NCBI GenBank assembly: GCA_014058105.1
Contig: JACGCM010000452.1
Location: forward strand, 372,001-436,000
Length of the DNA stretch: 64,000 bases
Reading direction: 5' to 3'
DNA from: Kingdonia uniflora
Taxonomy: Eukaryota > Streptophyta > Magnoliopsida > Ranunculales > Circaeasteraceae
Below the pieces are notes generated by a model. It was given only the letters and a program-made list of their open reading frames with translations, had not been told where the DNA came from and searched no databases. Numbering within the stretch: position 1 is the first letter of the stretch; each line of letters starts with the position of its first letter. Shown piece after piece: positions 45,116 to 55,849 of the stretch. The position numbers and the translations under genes were made by a program.

Positions 45116-45116
45116 C

Positions 45117-46130
45117 CCATGTCGCAGGTCGATCACTCGTTAATTGGGCCATTACACAAGGAGTATTCTGATCAGACATGCGCAAGCAAGCAGAAGAGTG
45201 CTCACACAAATGCGATACATGATAACAATATGGAAACTTGATTTGCACCCCTACACTCGAACTACATGCAAGCAAGGTGTTCTGGCCATTCAAGCGGTGG
45301 GTGCTCGATCTCATCGGGGAATTTCTTAATACTCTAGGTAGCTGATGATACCTACTCATAGCTACAGATTATTTTATAAAATGGGTAGAAGCAATTCCAC
45401 TTTGTTGAAGGGAAGAAGTGGTCATCTCTTTTATCTAGGAACACATCATCACTTGGTTTGGATACCCCTACCTGATTTGAATCGATAATGGGCCACAATT
45501 CATAGGGGAAAAATTTGTAGCTTTGCTCAACAAACACAATATCATCCACTCACCATCCAATCCCCACTACCCTCAAGGCAATGGCCAAGCCAAAATTACC
45601 AACAAAACCATCGTGGATGGACTCAAGAAAAGGCTTCACTCACAAAAAAAAAGGAAACTGTATACGAGAGCTCCCTCAAGTTTTATGGGCATACCATACC
45701 ACTCCATGTCAATCTACCGGCTGTACCCCAATCCTCCTTTCCTATGGCAGGCGCAGAAGCCATCATTCCTAAAGAATACCACCATCCAGCCAAAGATCAC
45801 GAGCTTACCAACAAAGAAAATGAGTTTGAATTGGCTTGTAACATGAATTTGATTGATAAAACTAGGGAACTTGCTATTGCTAATTTGGTCAGTTGGTACA
45901 ACAGAAGAGTCTGAAGCTGTACTTTCTAAATCGATGATCTCAACCTCAAGGAAATCCCTCAATATAGAAAAGAGGCACATGCCCAGAAACTGGTAGAAAA
46001 TTGGGAGGGTCCATTCCGAATCATTGGTCAAACTGGTCTGGGATCATATTATCTCATGACGAAGCAAGGAGTTTGAATCCCAAATCCATGGAAGACTAGG
46101 CGACTGAAACGGTACTATCCTTAAGTCCCT
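45117..46130 (+). pseudogene. Integrase of fragment A5
   Basis: It enters in the zinc module (GRSLVNWAITQGVF), then WPFKRWVLDLIGEF, WVEAIPLC, the second Asp block IDNGPQFIGEKF (about 45480-45515) and the third region HYPQGNGQAKITNKTIVDGL (45560-45620). The C-terminal region is frameshifted by an A-run near 45645. MSLNWLVT ends one frame. The tail to about 46130 includes GRLGD-NGT, the end of pol. The core is better kept than in A3, but the first cysteine region has stops. Confidence 0.8.
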
Positions 46131-46264
46131 TATTTCTCCACTTCAAAATTCTCATTCTTTCCATTCCAAAAGTAAGATTCCATCTCTATCCAATGTACAT
46201 TCTATTCAGTTCAATGAAAACTTCTAAGTTTTTTCCCATATTACTATCTACTTACGTAGACAAT

Positions 46265-46640
46265 ATATAGATTAAAGTAAAGGTAATACTACCTTTCAAT
46301 CGACCTCTATTCCGATTAAAGAAAAGGTAAAACTAGCTTTCAAACTGTACTTTATACAAACTTTATGAATAAAACAAAGGTAATACTAGTTTTCAATCAA
46401 AGAACTCTGCCATACATAAGACAAAGCGAAGGTAAAACTAGCTTTCATCTCTCAATATGGCTGCGATAATTATACCGATTAAAGCAAAGGTAAAACTAGT
46501 TTTTCATTGAACTCTATACATACTCTGCGATTAAAATGATGGTAATACAAGTTTTCAATTAAAGAAATCTACCGGACATAAGATAAAGCAAAGGTAAAAC
46601 TAGCTTTCATCTCTCAATATGGCTGCAACAATTATACAGG
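46265..46640. repeat. ~160-bp tandem repeats of fragment A5
   Basis: ACATAAGACAAAGCGAAGG near 46414 and ACATAAGATAAAGCAAAGG near 46576 are 162 bases apart. They are flanked by GGTAATACTAGTTTTCAAT and GGTAAAACTAGCTTTCAT motifs like those of A3 at 6455-7240. There are fewer units than in A3. Confidence 0.8.
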
Positions 46641-46724
46641 TGACATAAATAGCCACTACAAAATATTCTTTTACAAAATATACTTTAACAGGTGACATAT
46701 GCAACCACTACAAATTATTTTTCT

Positions 46725-47374
46725 CTACTGATGGGAGGTCAACTACGCTTTCTCCAACAATAGGAGGACAATCAACCATAAAATCTTGAGCTCGAGCACC
46801 TCCCGTAATCCTACCTTACTCTACCAACTCAGCAGGTCGAGAACCTAACCTCATTTCTAGGACGTTTATACAGTTTCCTCGATCTACATCAGCTCTGCAA
46901 ATACATCTTCCATCTAACAGATAGTCATACAAGGATCCTTCACTAACTCGAACCTTCTCACTTCCTCCACAAAATAGGTGATAATAACCGCTAGCATCTG
47001 TGAGAGCAACACCTCAAGCATAACTAGCGTGGAAAAAATTTCTCTAACTTTTTTAAGACGCATTTGTAACTTCTGGTACCGCACTTCATGCCATTTCATG
47101 CGACTATCTGCGCGGAACATAAGATTGATATGCTCCCTCGCCTTCTCATCTACTTTATCTGATTCAACCTGGTCTATAATCCTCAATTCTGCCACCATAA
47201 CACAAAGTTCCTCAAGCTCCTTGTCTATACCTTCCCTCGGAATGAGATTTTTTTAACAATTTATCTTTTTTCCTTATCAAGATATCCTTACCTCTAATCA
47301 CCCGCTCTAACTCCGATTCCCTGACATGAGCATCATCCAACTTACCTTGGCACTCCCTTAACCGCTCATTGTCA
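46725..47374 (-). pseudogene. Antisense gene a2 (A family), coiled-coil C-terminal exon of A5
   Basis: On the minus strand the frame enters as VDNERLRECQGKLDDAHVRE and continues ELERVIRGKDILIRKKDKLL, a strongly charged heptad-like stretch. After a frame break it reads MVAELRIIDQVESDKVDEKA, ending YFVEEVRRFELVKDPC, parallel to A3 (7279-7590). The final part corresponds to AELVEQGRI ... of A3. It is truncated upstream by the D5 junction. Coiled-coil potential suggests oligomerisation, as inference. Confidence 0.65.
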
Positions 47375-47375
47375 A

Positions 47376-47830
47376 CAAATTATCAGCCATTATCACATTG
47401 AATCATATGAGGGCAGCCAAAGCGTATAATAATGTTCTCCCATAGAAATTTGATGACTTCTCTTTTCTGGTTCGACATAAAGGCACGGCTTCGACCCATT
47501 TAGAAAAGTAATCTGCTGCCACAAGAACATTTTTGCGGCTACCCGATGCTTTAGATAAAGGACCCATAAGATCGATGGCCCAGTACTTGAATGACCAAGA
47601 GACTTGACTAACATGGAGGTCTTGTGAAGGGCTATGGACGTCGTGGACATGACGTTGGCATTTTTCACAGTATTTAGCGTACTCCTCGGCTTGCTTCTTC
47701 ATATTGGGCCAGAATAGACCTTGGGAGACGGCTTAAAGGGTCATAGGCCGACTAGTAGCATGAGCACCGCAGGTACCTTCATGGAGTTCGACAAGAATTT
47801 TAGAGGCCTTGTTCTGAGATATGCATTGGA
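47376..47830 (-). pseudogene. Integrase of element D5 (truncated)
   Basis: The zinc module shows CEKCQRHVHDVHS near 47640-47680, and the core begins WSFKYWAIDLMGPLSKASGS. It continues to FLWENII-RFGCPHMIQCDN with the second catalytic Asp near 47395, where it is cut by the A5 junction. The two open frames here (47393-47668 and 47403-47702) are overlapping pieces separated by a frameshift. The catalytic Glu region and C-terminus are missing. Confidence 0.8.
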
Positions 47831-48480
47831 GGAGGATACTATTTAGGGATTTGCAATGTAATTTGCCTTTAAGAATGGTATATCATGGCAGTTCTCTAAT
47901 AACGACCGTTTGGCTTTGGGATCCTCTTGTAGGGTAAAACTGCTGAAGTAGGCAAGAAATGGTATTCTTCAGTCGTCTGGATCGAGATTCTTGTCTTTAA
48001 TATTAATGGTATTGACTTCCATCTGATCGATACTTTTGCGTTTGAGTACTTCGATATGGAGTGTTCGAGATTCGGACTAGCCTAACATAGCTGTTATATA
48101 GGTAAGGGCATCTGCGTGTCTCTTTTCACCTCAGGGGTAGTGATTAATGGAAGATTTATCAAGAAAACGGTTAATGCGCTGGCGGACGAGAGCAGCATAC
48201 TCAGCCATGCAACCGTTGGCTTGATTTTCATCGGTGCATTGTCTCTGAACAAGTTGGGAATCTATAAAAAAATGTCATTTAAGGAACACCAAGATTGAGT
48301 GCGAGGTCGAGGCCATGGATCAAGGCTTCGTACTTAGCCTCGTTGTTATAGCATTCAAAGTTTAACTTGAGTACCTTTTTAATTCAATCATTAGTAGGTG
48401 TAACCATGATGATATCGACCCCCGAACCATTAGATCCAGTGGATTTATCTGTGAAAAGACTTCAGCCTGTACTGTGGTTC
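47831..48480 (-). pseudogene. Archaeal-type RNase H of element D5
   Basis: On the minus strand the domain begins SLFTDKSTGSNGSGVDII near 48400-48450, followed by FECYNNEAKYEALIHGLDL (48295-48360). It then breaks into several frames, with traces of the C-terminal HADAL block and the linker to integrase (IDQMEVNTIN, 48010-48035). It lies between the gypsy RNase H and integrase, as in D6. Confidence 0.75.
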
Positions 48481-49830
48481 TCAGGGTCAGTTTGTTCAGG
48501 CTGGTCTTCTGGTAGGTCGCCCTTGCGTTCCTCCCAGTTGACATCTTCGACCAGGAAATCAGTAAGGAAATCAGTGATTGCTTGGCCCTTTTGGTATACC
48601 TTCTTCTCAAATGTAATATTATGTTCAGCAAGATAAATGGACCACTGTTGTACCCATCAAGATTTATCTTTCTTGCTGAGTACTTCACGAAGGGGATAAC
48701 TTGTGATAACACGGATAGGGTGAGCTTGAAAATATGGTTTGAGTTTTCGAGAAGTGCAGACAACGGTGAAGAGATAACGCTCAAGTTTTGTGTATCAATT
48801 TTCTGCAGGTGTCAAGGTTTTGCTGATAAAGTATACAGGTTTCACGATGTTGGATTCAAGTCGAATGAGGACAGAACAGATAGAAGTGTCAGTGGCCGCG
48901 AGGTATAAAGAAAGCTTTTGGCCTTCGATAGGAGTACTGATGATGGGTGGTCGACTGAGGTATGTTTTAAGTTCGAGAAAAGCTTGTTCACAACCGGGTG
49001 TCCAATTGATCTCAGGGTTAATTTTCTTTTTGGCCTTGTAGATGCCTTGATCGCGTAAAAGAGAGAAGAGGCAAGCACAGCGGTATGAGGATTTCGAAAT
49101 AAAGTAGTTAAGGGCTGTTATCTTACCAGTCAACTTTTGGGCATTTATTTTAGATCGGGGGGAAGGCATGTTGATGAGGGCTCGGATATGAGTAGGGTCG
49201 ATCCCGATACCGTGGTTGCTGGTGAGGTAGCCTTAGAATTTTCTAGACAAAGCACCAAACTTGCATTTGTCTGGGTTAAGCTTCAAGTTATATGTTTAAA
49301 GTATCAGGAAGACTTCGGTTAAGTTTTGGATGTGGGTATGATTTTGAAGATTCTTTCATAACATTTCGCCGATGTAAACTTTGACTGACTTTCCAAGCAA
49401 GGGTTTAATCATGGCTGTATCAAGGTGCTGGTAAGTGGCACCCGTATTTTTAAGGCCGAAGGGTATGACGTTAAAACAATAAAGGCCTTGTTTAGTGATA
49501 AAAGAAGTTTTAAGTTTATCCTTGGGAGGAGGGGTACCTGATTGTAACCTGAAGCTGCGTCCGTCATTGGTAATTACTCATGTCTAGCAGTGGCATCCAG
49601 GAGGACTGAAATAATCGAGAGGGGAAAGCTGTCCTTTGGTGTGTGTTTGATAAGGTATGTGAAGTCGACACAAATTCTGATCTTCCCATTCTTTTTAAGA
49701 ACTGTAATAATGCTGGATATCCAGTCAACATACTTTACGTTTCTAATGAAACTTGCTGCTATGAGCTTGTCGACATTGAGGTTTACAGCTTCTCAAAGTC
49801 GTAGGGCCAATATACGCTTCTTCTGCTTTA
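48481..49830 (-). pseudogene. Reverse transcriptase and gypsy-type RNase H of element D5
   Basis: The RT reads DKLIAASFIRNVKYVDW (49720-49780), VDFTYLIKHTPKDSFPL and MTDAASGYNQVPL. The YxDD box has become VYIGEMLW (49366-49390): both catalytic aspartates are replaced, by Gly and Glu. The connection and inactive RNase H follow as an open frame, 49169-48795 (TGKITALNYFISKSSYRC, YFISKTLTPAE). The linker TDFLVEDVNWEERKGDLPED lies near 48520-48570. The RT is inactive. Confidence 0.85.
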
Positions 49831-50512
49831 TTATTGTAGCGTGAGGGATGAGGTCGAGGCAATAACATACTAAACTGGGGTCAACATTGGGCATCTCCTG
49901 AAACGTCTATGCGAAGATGTCCTTGTTGGCTCGAAGGAAGTTGGTGAGTTCGAGGTGCTCAGCGTCATATAGAAAGGTACCAATGAACATACCTTGACCA
50001 GGATCGTCGAGTTCAATATAGACAGTGGGTTCGATGGGCGAGATGGCAAGTGTCAAAGGTATAGAGATAGAGGGAGACAGTGATTACTATGGTAGTTTAA
50101 CGAGTTTTCAGGGCTGATTGATCTTCGGATGCTCACATGAACGGGCGAGACGTTGGGAGCCTTTTAAGTTCTATGTACCACAGGAGGTAATGAAATGAAG
50201 GGTCTGATAGTTGGTCGAAGGTATGGCACGCATGGCTTGGTGCCAGTCGCGCACAAGGATACCAAGATATTTAAATTTCTTGTCGATGACAAGAAAACTG
50301 GTTTGAAGTGTAACTTGGCCGGTAGTAACTGGAAGGTTAATTCGACCAACAGTGACTTTGGTAGCTCCGTTAAAAAAATTTATTTTAACATTGGCGGCAG
50401 TGATGAGGTCTATTTTGTTCAGGGCCTGAACGGTTTGAAGGTAAAGTACATCAGCTGTACTTCCTGTATCGATAAGCATAGTGTGGAGGACAAGGTGTTC
50501 GACCTTAATCAT
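49831..50512 (-). pseudogene. Protease of element D5 and linker to RT
   Basis: The frame 50512-50171 is open (113 codons): IKVEHLVLHTMLIDTGSTAD holds an intact DTGS active site. FFNGATKVTVGRINLPV and KYLGILVRDWHQAMRAIP follow, the usual C-terminal block. The linker with the EMPNVDPSL-like phrase lies at 49830-49930. This is the best-preserved D-family protease. Confidence 0.85.
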
Positions 50513-50539
50513 AATGACTAAAGGGTCGGAATGGGGAAA

Positions 50540-52341
50540 ACGAACATACGATGTGTCACAGTCGATAAATGAGATACCCTTGGGTCGAGGATATTGACTT
50601 GATTCTGGCAGGAGGGCGGGTAGCTTCTTCTGGTAAGTGAGTTTGTAGCATTCTTCGACACGCTTGCTCTTACTTTTAGAATAACCATTGTCGATATTAT
50701 TTACCTCGATGAAATGAACATGGAAGATGTGTACCTCTGCTGGGTCAACAATAGGGGCGGGTTGAGCTTTGAGGTACGACCCGTCGAGGTAACTAGGGAG
50801 GTCCGTAAAATTCTAGTAGAAGCGTTGCAGGGTGAAGCATTTGCTAGTATGGTGGCAGTTATACTTATGGTTCTGGCAATCAGGTTCGTCTTGTTTGACT
50901 TCGAAGGGGAAAGGGGTACGCCATATGTGGTCCGCCTGAATTTATGGTAGAAGGGTACTGATAGGAGCAGTAAACTTGGGTAAGACCGGCTTTGGCCATT
51001 TTTTATGGGCATCGGTAATGTTGTCATTGTGGGGGAAATTTGTGGCTCTCAGTCACCTATAAGATAGGAGCGATCATGGGTGTAGGAGAAAATGTTGGCT
51101 TTGTCGAAGTTTATTCAGAGTGAGGTTCAAAGCTTGCCCCTGGCGATTTAACTTGAATAGGCGCTCGAGGTTAATGTATCTATTAACTTTGGATAACATC
51201 TCCTTGAGGATTCGGGGTTTGTGGAACACTAGGTACTTTTTGACGCAGCTGCTATCTGGTAAAGCATTGGAATAAGCAAGCACCGTATTCGCACAGTCGA
51301 GGTTGTCAACTTTGTGCGACTCGTCGAGGAACCTCTATGTGAAGGCTTCGAGGGCTTCACTGGGGGATATGCAAAAGTTAAAGAGGGTATCAACCCGTAC
51401 CTCTCGATCTTTGTTGAAGGAAAATTGGGTGATGAAAAGACTAGATAATTGCTTGAAGCTTTGGATCGAGCCACTGGTAAGGTTATGATACAATCTGAGA
51501 GGACAGTCTATGAGGCTGGTGGGAAAATTTGATACATCAGGTGGTCAGCTATCGAGTAAAAACTTAAAGTATTCTGGAATTTGAGTATATGGGATTGAGG
51601 GTTGGTGTTGCGATATTTACTGATTCTAGGAGTGCGAAAATTTGGAGGCACATCGATAGTTAGGAATTTGGAGCAGAGGGGGTTGTTTAAGCGACTCTTC
51701 GAGATTGGTGTAGGGATCGCACTGATGCGGATGGCAAGGTGGATTTTGTAGTCGAGGTCCTACTATGTACAATAGGCAGGGTAGAGAGGATCTTTGCTGT
51801 CGAAGGGGATGAGGCTGAATGTTTGGCATATGCTCGGTGCTGCGCTCCCCGAGATGTTCTCGAGCAGGGCGGCGTTTGGGGCGTCTGGTAGTACGAAGGG
51901 TAGAATTTGATGAATCCTCTGTGGGATGCATGCCCAGGTGGACTGATCTAGTAGGGGGAATAGTGGGGGGAGCACCCTCAGTGCCTTGATGTACCAGGGC
52001 ACTTCGAGAGGTGGTTAGGGCCCCAATCGGTTGTAGGTAGAGACACGCGATTGGGCAGGTGCTCATTACGATAGAAGGGCGTCCAAAGGCTATGATCGTT
52101 GCTACTCGCGAACTGTATTCCGCAGGTCGTCGAGGGAACGATATTGTCTGTCTGTGTTATCCAAACGGCATTGTCGTTTGGCTTCATACTCCTGACTGTG
52201 TTCTTCCTGCTCCTGCTGTAATTATGTTCGGTGTCATTCCTCAGCCTGGGCGAATTGCTGGGTAAGCAGGGCGAGCTAGGTGGCCACTCCGTTAGTGGTG
52301 TTGCCGGCATGGGTGGAAGTTAAGCGGAGGGTTGGGGCCAT
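50540..52341 (-). pseudogene. Gag of element D5
   Basis: The start is probably the ATG at 52341 (MAPTLRLTSTHAGNTTNGVA), about 65 bases after the primer-binding site. A glutamine-rich helix follows (QQFAQAEE). The central domain is scattered over several frames at 51229-51700 (IDVPPNFRTPRISKYRNTN, the usual PKF-like start). The tail with LERLFKLNRQGQALNL lies at 51074-51283. Stops and frameshifts are frequent. Plus-strand frames here are shadows. Confidence 0.75.
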
Positions 52342-52423
52342 TGGTAGTGGTTAGTAGGATTGAGAAATATAAAGTATTAGGCAGGGGAAACTTGTAGGGT
52401 GGGAAAGCATGGACGGTGCCAAA

Positions 52424-53137
52424 TGTAGGGGCCTAACTTCACGAGAAAGGATGTTGACTCTTACACTATGAATATTATCTTCAACCAAAGCATTCAAGCA
52501 TATAATCAGCAATAACATGACTAATCTACTGGCAATATACTTGCGTGACGGCCTAGAATGGGCCACTCCACGACCTCGGATAAGGATTTCAGAGAATACT
52601 GATATAAAGATTGAGTAGTCAAAGTTTCGAGTTCAGGGTGATTACAGGGAATTCGAAGGTAAAGATCAAGGTCTGTGGGGAGAGTTTTTCTAACCCCTCC
52701 ATAATTCCCCCTCCCTCCTATTTATAGAATATAGGAAGGGTTGAGTTACCATAGGAGGTCAAATTACAAGAGTATCCTCCAGGGCAACTGACTTGTTCCC
52801 AGAGTTGGTTCTGACGCCGTAACTATTGGGTCCGACACTATAGCCGTTGTCCCTGACGCTGTAGCTTGTTGGTTCTGACACTGTGGTTGATGGATCTGAC
52901 ACTGTAGTTGTCGAGCGGCGTACTCCACTATTTTTTCTGGTGAACTGGCTGTCTAACATGCTTTTCTTTGACCACGAATGATTATGATCGAAGCCTGTTC
53001 ATAGTCGAGTATTCGTATAGTCTCAGAGGGTTTGATTATGGGTTTATTAGGCTTCGGGTCATCAGGAAGGCTTCGATGTAGCCTTCGAGTGTTCGAGTGT
53101 TCAACAAGAGCTAAAAAGCTACTATTAGGCTGATACA
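52424..53137 (-). repeat. D-family LTR shared by elements D5 and D6 (714 bp)
   Basis: On the minus strand it starts TGTATCAGCCTAATAGTAGC and ends TTAGGCCCCTACA. On its downstream side lies a primer-binding site and D5 gag, which makes it a 5' LTR. On its upstream side lies a purine tract and the D6 antisense module, which makes it a 3' LTR. U3-type short repeats GGTTCTGACACTGTGGTTG and variants lie at 52800-52915. TATA-like CCTATTTATAGAATA at 52717-52731 (plus strand). Confidence 0.88.
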
Positions 53138-53315
53138 TTTGCTCCCTCTTGGCAGGGGACTCGAAAATAGGTGTAGAGGCATTTGCTGAGAAAAACTATT
53201 GGGTGTTGGAAGTTGAAGGGTTGACTGTTACATGTTAGAGTTTCGAGGGAGGTAATAAAGGTACGTAATTAAGAAGTAGTGGTAATTTTGACGTAATAAA
53301 TAAGGTTAATGGAGG

Positions 53316-53323
53316 TATAAATA
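53316..53323 (+). promoter_or_regulatory. TATA-like box of antisense gene a1 (first copy), element D6
   Basis: GGTATAAATATGGG lies 65 bases before the ATG at 53381. The spacing equals that in D4. The 180 bases between it and the polypurine tract hold no gene. Confidence 0.55.
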
Positions 53324-53380
53324 TGGGTAATGAGGGGATAAATCTGCATACTTTCTTTTTCATCTTTTGTAAAATTCATA

Positions 53381-53716
53381 ATGGAGAATACACCTAACAC
53401 CAGACATTAAAAGAGGATGGCAGAAAGGGACCGTCGGATAGGACGCAAAATGGCCGAACTACAAATAAGGTTTATTGGCGACAAAGGGTTGGACGGGGTC
53501 ATGCCAGATCTGGTCGAACTAGAACCTGGAGAGCCGATCAACAGTCAATCGTATACATACTTATGGGGGATGCTGTAGTGGAGGTTTCCAACGGCCAAGG
53601 AACGTTACCTCTTCCTGCAGAGCTTGGCCGAGCGAATAGTAGAACAGGAGGAACAGGGCTAGGTGGTCGAAGAGGAGCCAGGGTCGTATAAGAGGAATTA
53701 CCCCGTCTGCAAATAG
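53381..53716 (+). pseudogene. Antisense gene a1, first copy, element D6
   Basis: It reads MENTPNTRH-stop-KRMAERDRRIG, then MPDLVELEPGEPINSQSYTY, KERYLFLQSLAERIVEQEEQ and NYPVCK before TAG at 53714. Three internal stops disable it. It is 336 bases, slightly longer than the 327 of the other two copies. Together with its promoter-like region it is duplicated at about 54200-54725. The bases after the stop (GGGGGGTTTTCGCAATATGG) resemble those after the other copies. The family is not recognised. Confidence 0.62.
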
Positions 53717-54308
53717 GGGGGTTTTCGCAATATGGTGGCAAGGTGGTGGTGATAGTTTTTTTTTTTGCATGACTATTTTTGAAGGTTTCTGCATTTTGTT
53801 GATGTTTGTATATTTTTCTCTTTTTCCCTTCTCTCTTCTTTTGTTCTTGTATCATCGAAGTAATGGAATAAAAAGGTAATATAATGGAATTATATGTTCT
53901 ACATTTGATAAGTATGGTAGACGAATAGACTCTAGGCACGGGATCGAACATCCAACTTTGAACGAAGGGTAAATAGTAGAGACAGTCACGGGAACATTAC
54001 TTTGAACTGTCATGTAGTGATCAAAAGCATTAGTTAATATTCGACCTTAAATGACTAAGTGGGCCCAAATTCTTCGAAGTAGTATGTAGAAAATGTTGTG
54101 ACAGAGTATAGAAAAGTGTTGATGATTCAAAAATAGTGATCGGTCGAATGTAAGATCTCTAAAATTGGTGTAGAGTGCGCATGCTGATAAAACGGTTGGG
54201 TCTGGGAAGTTGAGAAGGTTTGACTATTGAGATTCCAAAGAAAATAATTAAAAATTGTGATAAATGCGGATTGTGATTAAGGAGGCTTTAAATGCACTTG
54301 CCTTCAAG

Positions 54309-54316
54309 TATAAGTA
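54309..54316 (+). promoter_or_regulatory. TATA-like box of antisense gene a1 (second copy), element D6
   Basis: AAGTATAAGTAGGGG lies 90 bases before the homologous ATG at 54399. The stretch 53717-54308 before it has no gene but contains the counterpart of the region upstream of copy one. Confidence 0.45.
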
Positions 54317-54398
54317 GGGGTTGTCAAGAGAGCTTCAAACATCTACACTATCTTCTCTGAATAAACTGTCTACATCATCTTGTCCAAGTGGTCGAATT

Positions 54399-54725
54399 AT
54401 GGATACCACTCCTAATACGAGATACCAGAAGATGATGGAAGCCCGAGAGCGTCGAATAGAGGAGAAGACGCATGAGCTTATTAAAAAATTCTTCGGGGAC
54501 CATAAGTTAGACTGGGAGATGCCTGACTTGGTAGAACTAGAGCCAGAAGAGCCAATCAATGGGATGCCATATTCTTACTCGTAGAGGGTGTTGCGATGGA
54601 TGAATCCACTGGTCAGTAACCGATTCTTCTTTTTACAAACTTTGGTTGAAGATCTGATAACTAAAGAAGACCTCGGTGTTGAAGAGGAGGCTGAGTTTTA
54701 CAAAGATTTCCCTGTCTGCAAATAG
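54399..54725 (+). pseudogene. Antisense gene a1, second copy, element D6
   Basis: The best copy. MDTTPNTRYQKMMEARERRI, then KFFGDHKLDWEMPDLVELEP, MPYSYS, one TAG where D4 has TGG (Trp), RVLRWMNPLVSNRFFFLQTL and EFYKDFPVCK before TAG at 54723. An upstream in-frame ATG at 54321 would add 26 residues not shared with the other copies, so I prefer 54399. A single G-to-A change separates it from an open 108-codon frame. Predicted character: basic helical N-terminus, acidic middle, hydrophobic-aromatic C-terminal helix. No known domain recognised. Confidence 0.66.
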
Positions 54726-55391
54726 GGGCATCTTGGTTGTGGTAAAAGAAGTTTGTAGCATTCAATTTTGTTGTTTGTTGTTGTTATTTTGTTGTTCTTT
54801 TTTTTGAATTGGTGTAAGCATCGTTGATCGAATGAAATGGAAAATATTGAAACAATTGTTGAGGTATGATATTTAACTGTTTGTGTATAAGTAGGATAAC
54901 CACAATACACGATGGTAATTTAGGTACGATAATAGATTGTAGATTGTCGATTATGTAGGAAATCGAATGATCGACAAATTTTAAAATCGAATATCGGGTA
55001 TGTGTGGACGAATGTATGAGATACTGTATAGGCGATGATTCGCAGATGGGAGGAAGAGCTTTAGACATAGATGGGATTTGATTGCAAAACCTGACACCCA
55101 AAAAAGCTGGCATGTCAGAAGCGGTAATGTTCATAGGGCAGAGTGCCATGCAGGCCATCATGATGTTTGCTTGGATTACAGGAAATAGGTTGACATGATG
55201 TATTTATTTGACTGGATGGCTTCAGACAGTATACCAGATGGTTCGACTAGGTTAATATAAAATTGGCAAATTTTTGCGTGGGAGGTGCACGTATGAGTTG
55301 TTAAGGGTAAAGGCACCCAGTCAAAAAGTAGGGGCAGTAGTAATGATAGCGGTTTTGGAAATCGATGCAGTTTATTAATATTTTGGGAAGG

Positions 55392-55403
55392 TATTTATAG
55401 GGG
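55392..55403 (+). promoter_or_regulatory. TATA-like box and leader of antisense gene a2, element D6
   Basis: TATTTATAGGGG is followed by a leader of about 140 bases whose end TGAATCAACCATACAC/GTATTC (donor at 55546) is homologous to the D4 leader end TGAATCAGACGTGCAG/GTACTC. The interval 54726-55391 upstream has no gene that I can support. The leader contains a short open frame (MIAYTIAEEVLVKEERKARS) of doubtful meaning. Confidence 0.5.
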
Positions 55404-55849
55404 CAGAAAGAAATTACTATTCCCAATTTACAAGGAAAAGAAAAAACTGAGAGTCGAAATGATAGCATACACCATTGCTGAGGAAGTTCTTGTTAAAGAG
55501 GAGAGGAAGGCCCGTTCTTTGTTGCAGTCTGAATCAACCATACACGTATTCGTCTGACCATCTCTGTAAATAGGTAAATATAGTTCGCCTTTGTAGTTTT
55601 TTCTGTCGTAAATTTTCTGAGGGGTAGGTATTGTTAAGGTTTTGTTGGCAAAGGCCTAGCCGAGGGAGAGGGTGATCCAAGTGATTTAAGGTTCGGCCCA
55701 ATAAGAAAGTAAGAATATTGGAGTGGTAACCCAAACTGCAATCGAATGTTTGAGTATGGTCATTTGAGTTGAGGAGGGTAGATCGAAATAAGTTATTGAC
55801 ACGTAATAGTTGAATATATCAATTTAATTGTATGCTTAATTTTTTGTAG

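Larger units (their letters stand above)
45116..47374 (+). mobile_element. A-family fragment A5 (integrase to antisense gene), right part of A2
   Basis: It starts inside the integrase zinc module, continues through integrase, the A-type tandem repeats and the C-terminal part of antisense gene a2, and ends at a junction with the D5 integrase near 47375. Strand and domain order continue where A2 stops (36165). Compared with A3, about 500 bases between the two parts are missing. Confidence 0.78.
47375..53137 (-). mobile_element. Ty3/Gypsy (Tat-like) element D5, 5' LTR to integrase
   Basis: On the minus strand it runs LTR (53137-52424), primer-binding site (52423-52408, TTTGGCACCGTCCATG), gag, protease, RT, RNase H modules and integrase, cut in the integrase core at about 47375. 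The LTR also serves element D6, which lies directly behind it in the same direction with a polypurine tract. Confidence 0.85.
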
